Assembly: GCF_000003605.2 (NCBI RefSeq)
Contig: NW_003124904.1
Span: 117,365-156,409, forward strand
From: Saccoglossus kowalevskii
Lineage: Eukaryota; Hemichordata; Enteropneusta; Harrimaniidae
DNA: 39,045 bases
Reading direction: 5' to 3'
A program made the position numbers and the translations under genes. The stretch's first letter is position 1. Each line of letters starts with the position of its first letter. Below are positions 34,201-39,045 of this stretch, one piece after another. The notes under the pieces were generated by a model. That model saw only the letters and a list, made by a program, of their open reading frames with translations, had not been told where the DNA came from and made no database searches.

Positions 34201-34568
34201 AACCCTATTTTTAATGCCCTCCCACTGGAGATGTTTTATTATGCCTGCCCGCTGAAAATCCTTTGCGAACACATATTTCACGAACAGCTCCGTTGACTGC
34301 ACCTGCTACACGGCATGTATCTTCTCCAATGTTCGCGATCATTTCAAATTGTTGTTCAATAATTGTTTAATTCCACTTCATTGTAGATGATCCATTGGAA
34401 ACCAATAATCTGTACTACGATCCGGATGAACAGAATGTTGTTATTGAAATTGAGCAGCGTCTCGAGGAATACAGAGCTAGTATCTCTCCGATTTGGTATC
34501 CAGGCGCGCTGGACCCGAGAAGTGACCCGGCTAAATTCGGTGGTTTTTGGACACCAGGGTGGTGTTAA
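19511..34568 (+). CDS. Arylsulfatase B/I/J-like gene, right copy (complete except for an assembly gap)
   Basis: Coding exons: 19511-19528, 19805-19892, 20948-21028, 21132-21194, 21439-21550, 23991-24042, 24520-24623, one exon partly in the N gap and ending at 26194, 27137-27219, 27355-27456, 28280-28340, 28855-28952, 29754-29890, 30231-30289, 31596-31713, 33266-33345, 33509-33607 and 34387-34568 (TAA). If the gapped exon has the paralogue's 119 bases, the protein is 551 residues, normal for the family. Visible catalytic residues: Asp81-Asp82, formylglycine Cys119 in C-T-P-S-R with L-T-G-R after it, His270 in V-P-H, Asp327-Asn328 split across an exon junction in S-D-N-G-G, and Lys345 in R-G-N-K-G. 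The C-terminus has the family's late D-P-L-E-T-N-N and D-P-R-S-D-P motifs. N-glycosylation sequons N-G-T and N-I-T are present. The introns hold most of the mobile DNA in the window. Substrate specificity cannot be read from the sequence. Confidence 0.95.
19805..19892 (+). CDS. Right sulfatase exon 3: signal or signal-anchor segment
   Basis: Same design as the left copy but one codon shorter. The hydrophobic core is broken by a glutamate (L-I-L-L-A-E-F-I-C-I-F-M) and the tail is T-T-M-A-T-S instead of L-K-N-L-A-A-S. The charge may weaken membrane insertion or favour cleavage; this is inference. Confidence 0.85.
19994..20154. mobile_element. MITE family B, right intron 3
   Basis: TTAA on both sides, ends AGCGGGGGAGTCGTCACC and GTGATGACCCTCCCGCT, same interior as the other B copies. 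Absent from the left intron 3. Confidence 0.88.
20948..21028 (+). CDS. Right sulfatase exon 4: acidic Asn/Gln-rich linker
   Basis: An 81-base exon, phase 1 in and out, encoding a Ser/Asn/Gln/Glu/Gly-rich linker (for example G-E-N-N-N-D-D-Q-G-E-N-E-G-E). It keeps the A-K-R start shared with the left copy but is otherwise rearranged. The donor is GTAAGA. Confidence 0.8.
21439..21550 (+). CDS. Right sulfatase exon 6, carrying the formylglycine cysteine
   Basis: 112 bases with the G-W-N-D-V-G-W-N-N-D strand of the sulfatase fold and Cys119 of C-T-P. The remainder of the motif (S-R...L-T-G-R) is on exon 7, 2.4 kb downstream, so the active-site signature spans an intron, as in the left copy. Confidence 0.92.
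22232..22270. repeat. (ACGC)n microsatellite
   Basis: About nine tandem CACG units in right intron 6. Confidence 0.9.
22479..22768. mobile_element. MITE family A2, right intron 6
   Basis: TTAA then AGGGCGGTGGTCGTCGCGC, with the same interior as 29094-29402. The right end is shortened to ATGCGTCCTTTGA. Confidence 0.75.
23131..23504. repeat. Tandem duplication with a 189-bp period
   Basis: Two almost identical adjacent units share TTTTGTCATTTTCTG, GAACACTGTTGGTAACCGTA and GGACGTTGAGAGGATGTTTT. It lies in right intron 6; the left intron 6 lacks it. Confidence 0.92.
23991..24042 (+). CDS. Right sulfatase exon 7: S-R-I-A-L-L-T-G-R
   Basis: A 52-base exon completing the sulfatase signature: the Arg of CxPxR and the Thr-Gly of the downstream helix. 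The left counterpart 2366-2315 differs at two bases (N-V-G versus K-V-D). Confidence 0.92.
24078..24345. mobile_element. MITE family F, right intron 7
   Basis: Starts GTAAATAGCGCCCTCTATTA and ends CACTAGAGGGCGGAATTTAT. It is the mirror of 1941-2200, with internal TGACGTCA and a GTCGATTTAAACGA block. Confidence 0.75.
25279..25404. mobile_element. MITE family A-related, right intron 8
   Basis: AAAGGACGGTGGTCGTCTC faces GACGACTACCGCCCT-TTAA. The interior is distantly similar to family A. Confidence 0.65.
25871..26153. other. Assembly gap (283 N)
   Basis: Removes the start of right sulfatase exon 9 and the end of intron 8. Confidence 1.
26154..26194 (+). CDS. Right sulfatase exon 9, 3' part only (5' part in the N gap)
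   Basis: The visible end encodes T-S-D-Y-E-S-H-I-L-N-W-P and ends at a GTAAAT donor, matching the end of the left exon at 1319. By comparison with the 119-base left exon, about 78 bases, including the catalytic Lys-Trp-His/Asn region, are hidden in the gap. Confidence 0.85.
26229..26473. mobile_element. MITE family D, right intron 9
   Basis: Starts AATGGCCGCCGAAATCTCG about 35 bases after the exon 9 donor and ends AACGAGATTTCAGCAGTCATT. It occupies the position of the left-copy element at 1061-1287. Confidence 0.75.
27551..27769. mobile_element. MITE family D, right intron 11
   Basis: Starts CGCAAAATGACCGCCGAGAT and ends TTTCGGCGGCCATTTGCG. The inverted ends extend through CACGAGACTT and AAGTCGCGTGG. 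Confidence 0.8.
28440..28705. mobile_element. MITE family F, right intron 12
   Basis: Starts GCGCCCTCTAATGTCGAAG and ends CACCAGAGGGCGCGATTTAT, with GATTTGAACGACATTGCCTT inside as in the intron 7 copies. Confidence 0.75.
28975..29098. mobile_element. MITE family A, right intron 13
   Basis: TTAA left border, ends AGGGCGATGGTCGTCGTGC and GACGACCACCGCCCT, core TAAATGTATTTTACACGCG. It abuts the A2 element that follows. Confidence 0.8.
29094..29402. mobile_element. MITE family A2, right intron 13
   Basis: Ends like family A (AGCGCGGTAGTCGTCGCGC / GCGAAGACTACCGCGCT, TTAA on the right) but with a different, longer interior (about 310 bp, including TTTTGACTGTTGCGCAGA and TTGTGGGAAAATCAATGT). Confidence 0.8.
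29595..29715. mobile_element. MITE family B, reversed and deleted, right intron 13
   Basis: TTAA then AGCGAGGGGGTCGACATCTG, followed by the reverse complement of the CCATGAGCCTTTG block. One end is missing. Confidence 0.65.
29754..29890 (+). CDS. Right sulfatase exon 14: metal-site Asn and catalytic Lys
   Basis: The exon begins with Asn328 of S-D-N-G-G, next to Asp327 that ends exon 13 (28855-28952). It continues to Y-R-G-N-K-G-S-T-F-E-G-G, where Lys345 is in the position of the sulfate-binding lysine of the family, and on to the M-K-V-P strand. Confidence 0.9.
30020..30150. mobile_element. MITE family A, right intron 14
   Basis: TTAA at both borders, ends AGCGCGGTGGTCGTCGCGC and CGACGACTGCCGCCCT, and an interior nearly identical to the 10527 copy. 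Confidence 0.85.
30437..30745. mobile_element. Foldback repeat family E, right intron 15
   Basis: Reverse orientation of 17745-18060: ATAAGGTTATTACGAGGTTA at one end, ATAATAACCTTATTATTATA inside, then the GGCAGCCATG and TTTGGAATTCGC blocks in inverted order. Confidence 0.75.
30903..31227. mobile_element. MITE family C, right intron 15
   Basis: Terminal inverted repeats TCCTCGAGGCGGA and TCCGCCCCGAGGA, flanked by TA. A second inverted pair (CGGTGAAAA / TTTTCACCG) lies within. Interior blocks such as CTGTACATGCATTTCTATGG are shared with 36041-36368. Confidence 0.85.
31405..31505. mobile_element. MITE family F, internally deleted, right intron 15
   Basis: Both ends are present (GCGCCCTCTAGTGACAAAGC and the inverted TTAGAGGGCGTACTTTAC), but only about 60 bases of interior remain. 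Confidence 0.7.
32037..32300. repeat. Family D ends repeated in tandem, right intron 16
   Basis: Three copies of the GGCCGCCGA-GATCTC-TTGAG end, at about 32041, 32149 and 32253, are separated by a nearly identical segment of about 105 bases containing ACTTGTAGTTTATGTACAC. This looks like tandem amplification of one MITE end. Confidence 0.75.
33051..33212. mobile_element. MITE family B, right intron 16
   Basis: TTAA on both sides, ends AGCGGGGGAGTCGTCACC and GGTGACGACCCCCGCT, with CAAGCGTCCACCCATGAGCC inside. Confidence 0.88.
33608..34386 (+). other. Right sulfatase intron 18
   Basis: The last intron. Positions 33940-34260 are unusually C-rich, with repeated phrases such as CCCCTCTGGCAATT, TGCCCGCTGAAAAT and CCCTCCCACTGGAGAT. 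It may be a degenerate tandem repeat or an unrecognised element. No exon seen. Confidence 0.5.
34387..34568 (+). CDS. Right sulfatase terminal exon
   Basis: It encodes D-D-P-L-E-T-N-N-L and, near the end, D-P-R-S-D-P, G-F-W-T-P-G-W-C and TAA. This C-terminal arrangement is typical of the ARSB/I/J group and shows the gene is not truncated. Confidence 0.93.
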
Positions 34569-34866
34569 AATTTAACTTAAATTGATTAAACTAATCACCA
34601 TCAGTTCTGTCTTTTCATCACAATATAGTCCCGTTTATAGTCTGCACTCTTTTTCAGATTTGAACAAAATAGGCAATTTTTTCAGTGAAAGACTGAAAAT
34701 TGACTCAAATTTCGTCTGTTTACTAGAAAATTATGGCCCATTGCCAGAAATATTGAAGAATATAAAACAAATCACTGCAGAATAATTTGGGCGGGAAAGT
34801 CTGGCGGTGAAAAGGTTATGGATTTGTTAAGACATACAATTGTATTTAATTCAGAACATAGAGGGG

Positions 34867-34872
34867 AATAAA
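34867..34872 (+). terminator. Candidate poly(A) signal of the right sulfatase gene
   Basis: The first AATAAA downstream of the stop codon lies about 300 bases after it, a usual 3'UTR distance. Transcript data are not available here. Confidence 0.5.
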
Positions 34873-35041
34873 ACATTGGATCTGCAAATCACCATCTTGT
34901 GTGACATTCATTCAACTCTACGCAATTTTCTTTTTATATTAATTCGAATTTAAGTCGCGTTTGCGTGGCTTTAGGTTTAGAATATTCAACTTTGAATTAA
35001 TTAAAATTTAAACTAAAATGCAATTATATGTTGAATTCCAA

Positions 35042-35398
35042 TTAAGGTAGAGATGCAGATTCGTGGGCACTTGGGAGTGATTTTTTTTTTTTTTTTTTTT
35101 TTTGCTTTCCATTATCCAAACAGTCTTGGCTATAGACTGTTAAAATTTTGTAAGAATTGTGAATAGTGGAACATACTCAAAAGACGATTTTAAAATATAG
35201 ATAACAGGTGCAAACATTCTCTCTTTTGCATGCTTAGCAAGATTTAGCAAGGCTGTACATAAATAATAAAAAAGACACATGTTGAGAAAAAGTAATGACG
35301 GGATCTCCATAAAATGCACTATATATAACTTTTTACAAAACGATAATACATTTACATTTGGAACTATACCTGTCAGGTAAACTGCATCTCTACCTTAA
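35042..35398. mobile_element. TTAA-flanked short transposon in the 3' flank
   Basis: TTAA at 35042-35045 and 35395-35398 enclose 349 bp with terminal inverted repeats GGTAGAGATGCAG / CTGCATCTCTACC. There is no transposase. The TTAA duplication fits a piggyBac-like non-autonomous element. It contains a poly-T run near 35082-35103. Confidence 0.85.
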
Positions 35399-35647
35399 AA
35401 CGCAACCCTATACAGGAACGCGTTGGAAGCAAGAGCTCGAAAAACGACATGCACAAATTAAATGTCGGTTAAAAAAATCGACAACACGTCGATAACAATT
35501 CAAATCAACTAGTTCGCTCTTATCGTCAAATTATGTAAATGACATTTATATAGGAAAAATATTTACAAGGCAATATTCTAAAAAATCTAATTAACAAACA
35601 AGAAAAACTAAAACTTGACAATCCCATAACGTATGAATGTATCCTTT

Positions 35648-35725
35648 GAATACACCAACGTCGTTCGGAAACTTAAAAACAATAAATCTCCTGGTAGCGA
35701 TAGATTGCCTACCGAATTTTACAAT
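35648..35725 (+). pseudogene. L1-like reverse transcriptase fragment
   Basis: The frame reads V-R-K-L-K-N-N-K-S-P-G-S-D-R-L-P-T-E-F-Y-N, the first conserved block of LINE reverse transcriptases. A poly-T tract interrupts it. V-L-A-T-R-L-Q-P and I-I-N-R at about 35915-35960 may be the next block. The rest is unreadable. Confidence 0.75.
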
Positions 35726-36040
35726 GTTTTTTTTTTTTTTTTTTTTTTTTTTTTGCGAAAACGTCGGCACTCTAGTTTGTGAAACGATTATCATTGACAC
35801 AAATAAAGGTATACTGTATACTTCCGCAATGGAGTGCATTGTTGCGTTTGATACGTGAAATGGATAAACAAAATATTTTCGAGAAATGGCGTAGGTTATA
35901 AAATTATCGATTTTGTATTGGCTACGAGACTTCAGCCAATGAAGAGTAATAGAATAATAAACAGAGGGGCTTTCAAGTTGTATTGGGCCACGTAACAACG
36001 ACCCGATGATTTTGCTGGTTTAAGACGGCCAAAGATGCCA

Positions 36041-36368
36041 ATCCTCGGGGGCGGAGCTACGTCACAGAACGTTCCACGTTGCTACGACGCGCACCACTGT
36101 ACATGCATTTCTATGGGCTCTGTGCGCGCTGCTGTGGAACGCCGGTCGAGCCGGTGAAAATTCGAGAAAACAACACAAACTCAACTTTGAAGTAATCCCG
36201 AACAACCAAATTTATATATGTTACACACGTAGGGCTAATCTTGTTACACTGTTCAGAGGAGTCTCAACAGTCATCCCAAAGTACCGTTTTCTGCGAGTTT
36301 TGGGCCTTTGTTTTCACCGCCGCGGGTTGCCAGGCGGTGAAAATGCCCGGATGTCCGCCCCCGAAGAT
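36041..36368. mobile_element. MITE family C, 3' flank
   Basis: Terminal inverted repeats TCCTCGGGGGCGGA and TCCGCCCCCGAAGA. It is nearly collinear with 30903-31227 over its whole length. Confidence 0.85.
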
Positions 36369-36657
36369 AAAATCTCTAGGTGCCTTCTTATGTTATGACA
36401 TCCTGTCCATGAAAGTATTTCTCTCGCTTCAAACAAAAAATAAATGCCATATTTTAGCTCTATGGTCACGCAGAAATATCACATTATATGGTGAAATTGC
36501 AGTGATTTAGTCACGGGCGTCTGCGAAAACAGCCTACCTTCTCAATGTTTGCATCGTGCAAGATGTTGCACAATCGCCAATGCCCAAATGGCTGATGTCC
36601 GAACAGTTGAAATGTACAAGTGTAAACGAGATCGAGAAACTGAAGTTTGCGTACAGT

Positions 36658-36770
36658 AGAGGGCGGTTGTCATCATGCTGCCAATGGATAAACGGATAAT
36701 ATATGTTACACATGTTGGGTACGTCACAAGGACCCATATCAAAGACGGTGGGTGCGGAGCGATGAATACG
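36658..36770. mobile_element. Decayed family A copy, 3' flank
   Basis: AGAGGGCGGTTGTCATCATG followed by TATGTTACACATGTTGGGTACGTC-like and CCCATATCAAA blocks follows the family A order with many changes. Confidence 0.45.
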
Positions 36771-38289
36771 TCGTTTAATATTTTAATGAAGAATAAAGGT
36801 CAAAAAAGTCTAGCACAGAACATTTTGCTCTTCTGACAGAGATATGAGAATATTAAGATAGATTTTAGAAATGGCAACCCCGACCCTCCTGCTATAACAT
36901 TGTTATAGTGGATATGTATATGATGTGCCCGTCCTAATTTCAGATTCACCTCGGCTACCACAAACATGAGTATATTTAGTTTGACAACAACCTCAAGTGG
37001 TTTCATGTTACCAAAACATCTCCATTATCGATCTTTGTGAAGTTGGGATACTTGATTACCCATAGCCGAGTTGATTGGCATTCTGTAGTTAAATAAGTAA
37101 ATATTCTCACTCACGTTTCGCCCCATTTAGTCTAACTACTCACACCTAAAAATAGACCACTTGTATATGAAAATTTAACGGACGAATTCTGTAATAACAA
37201 ACTGTGATATCGACATATGACACACTACGCATGCGCGAAAAAAATGCGAGTCTGAGAACAAATAACCTCCTCGCGCGTCAAATAATAAAATGGCATCCTA
37301 TCCCATGATTCAATGTGGTGATGCGGAACACCTGCAATGTCGAAAGATCTGACACGTACATTCACGTGACTGTAAGTCTTGTTTACATGCTTTCTAGTGT
37401 TAATGCCCTTCAAGTTCGATAAAGATCTGAACGTATTCTGAGTAGGAACTTGACACATATATTAGGGTCACGTTGCGGGCCTTTAAAATACAAAAATATA
37501 AAAACATTGATCGTTAACACCGAATTACTTAGAGAAACGTTTGCGCTTGTGTGAATTCTGTTCTGTTCAATGACTACCCTTCTCCATTGTGGTCGGTTCT
37601 TACCGACAAGGTAGATGGCCTAGTCTCATAGTTGTATCTAGCTCGTTATCACCAGTACTCTCGGCCCAAGGCTTACTTTGGTTTTGTCCATGTTTTGCGC
37701 TTAGCCTAAATGTTTTGCTTGATGTTGGACTCGCATGACGCATGCGCAGTTCTCTCACATGTGCAGCGCGCGTTCAATTTCTCTGCAACAAACAACGTAT
37801 TTTACACGCGATGTACACGTCGCATGGGACCCACATCGAACACGAATCGGCCCGAAGATTGTGATGATTTCATATTTATATATATTACGGTTCGTGATAT
37901 ATTTACTCAACTGCAATAGCCCAGTTCACCACACACGCGATTCCATGAAGGCATGCGTGCTGCTGTTTCACCGTCCCGTTCATTATGGCTAGCGCAATCT
38001 GCTGTGTGCATTTTGTATCACGCGATCGTTTACATTGCTTTCTGTATTTCCCGCTATTTGTCTCGTCAAGCCTGAGCTTAATCCTAAGTATTAATCATAA
38101 CACCTCTAGCAACGAAATAAAATTAACAAAATGACGGTTTCCGTTCGATGACGTACATGGGGTAAATATTGGATTCCATGACGCCCCGAGACACAAAGAT
38201 CGCATTACACTAAAATCAACGAAATAATCTATAATATCAACGAAAATGGGTCTTTAAAATGATGTGCATTGTTCTATTTTGACTCTCTA
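36771..38289. other. 3' flank without recognised genes
   Basis: AT-rich sequence with one decayed family A MITE. No exon, RNA gene or other element could be supported. Confidence 0.5.
37759..37860. mobile_element. Decayed family A copy, 3' flank
   Basis: Contains GCAGCGCGCGTTCAATTTC, CAACGTATTTTACACGCGAT and CCCACATCGAACACGA, the family A interior in order. The ends are eroded. Confidence 0.55.
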
Positions 38290-38459
38290 ATTTCAGATGT
38301 ATGTACTCGCTATAGTTTGCCGAGATTTAATTGACCATAACCACAGATCAAGTTTAAGAGCATATAGATCAACAACTGAATTGAAGTCATCTTCAAGTAT
38401 GTTTGCGATTTGTGGACGAATGGGTTGTTCCGCTGACAGATTGTAATGTATTAGTAAAC

Positions 38460-38600
38460 ATGTCAGTGTGTCACTTGAATAGCCATTTACGCCGGGCTTC
38501 CGGTGCAAGTGGTATGTTCGACGACATTCGGATTTATGAACACCAAGTTACAACCACGCCCACTTTTGCGAAACCACCCCTAAATTGTAACTCGATGTTC
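38460..38600 (+). other. Weak candidate exon: LamG/concanavalin-like end
   Basis: The frame reads G-A-S-G-M-F-D-D-I-R-I-Y-E-H-Q-V-T, close to the final strand of Laminin-G/concanavalin A-like lectin domains (F-D-D-x-R-I-Y). There is a stop 35 codons further on, and no linked exon was found. It may be a remnant, or the end of a neighbouring gene. Confidence 0.35.
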
Positions 38601-38621
38601 AATTAACAGTTAACAGAACTT

Positions 38622-38912
38622 CGCTAATATACGTCATGTTGACGTCACGGAAGCCAAAATATTGGTGCAACAGAACTTCGAGTTACGGGCAAAATGCATT
38701 TTTGTTTAACTTCTACATTTAGTGACTCTAACTTTAAATATGGGAAACATAGAACGTTGAACGAGACAAACAAATCTATGTTCCCCGTAATTTAAAGTTC
38801 GAGTTACTAAATGTGCACGTTCAACAAAAACAAAAATGTACCTTTCCCGCAACTCGAAGTTCTCTGGCATCAACATTTTGGCTTCTGTGACGTCAACATG
38901 GAGCGTATTAAC
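38622..38912. repeat. Long hairpin (inverted repeat)
   Basis: Arms at 38622-38751 and 38777-38912 pair over most of their length, for example CATGTTGACGTCAC with GTGACGTCAACATG and AGAACTTCGAGTT with AACTCGAAGTTCT, around a loop of about 25 bases. This could be a foldback MITE. If transcribed it would form a dsRNA stem. Confidence 0.85.
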
Positions 38913-39045
38913 GAGGGCGATGTCGCTCCAATCGACAACTATGTTTTTTGTGTGTGTGTTTTTTTTAATTTTTTTATTTCTTTTTTAAACACTTACATTA
39001 ACAATTATTGACAAAACAAACAAAATTGATGGTACAGTCTACAAC

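Noticed and set aside
38293-38508. Minus-strand 71-codon frame opposite the LamG-like candidate
   Set aside because: No family resemblance and no splice partners.
1-39045. tRNA, rRNA, CRISPR array or bacterial operon signals
   Set aside because: No cloverleaf with A and B boxes, no rRNA blocks and no spaced direct repeats were seen. The gene structure is eukaryotic, so bacterial features are not expected.

Overview
This is animal nuclear DNA. It is AT-rich, its genes are split into many short exons with GT-AG introns, and it carries TTAA-flanked and other MITEs, a mariner copy, non-LTR retrotransposon fragments and two assembly gaps (N at 13573-13661 and 25871-26153). A secreted or membrane-anchored arylsulfatase B/I/J-type gene together with this repeat content suggests a marine invertebrate. 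I cannot name the phylum or species from the sequence.

The window is organised around one large, interrupted inverted duplication. Two paralogous arylsulfatase genes lie head to head. The left gene runs on the minus strand from a TATA promoter near 8704 to beyond position 1, and its first 243 residues are inside the window. The right gene runs on the plus strand from a promoter near 14900 to a stop codon at 34568. It is complete at about 551 codons, apart from most of one exon lost in the second assembly gap. Exon boundaries, intron phases, the promoter, the non-coding first exon and long stretches of intron are mirrored between the copies. The symmetric arms start on either side of a spacer at roughly 9965-11610.

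Layout: 52-5634, coding exons of the left gene (minus strand); 5657-8650, its intron 1; 8651-8674, its non-coding exon 1 and promoter; 8705-14898, intergenic mirrored arms with a mariner element (11886-13059) and a RecQ-like helicase fragment in the right arm only; 14930-14952, right-gene exon 1; 14953-19489, intron 1 with repeat debris (Pif1-like and LINE fragments, a 16-bp minisatellite, hairpin repeats); 19511-34568, coding exons of the right gene with many MITEs in the introns; 34569-39045, 3' flank with a candidate poly(A) signal, a TTAA-flanked element, an L1-like reverse transcriptase fragment, a MITE, a weak LamG-like exon candidate and a long hairpin.

Both sulfatases share one predicted architecture: a short basic N-terminus, one hydrophobic signal or signal-anchor segment, a variable Asn/Asp/Glu/Gly-rich linker encoded by a single exon, then the sulfatase domain with its C-T-P-S-R formylglycine motif. 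In the left copy the usual catalytic histidine of the Gly-Lys-Trp-His motif is Asn. The same position in the right copy is hidden in the gap. Comparing the arms dates the transposons: some MITEs sit at the same intronic place in both copies and so predate the duplication, while the mariner and several others are in one copy only.
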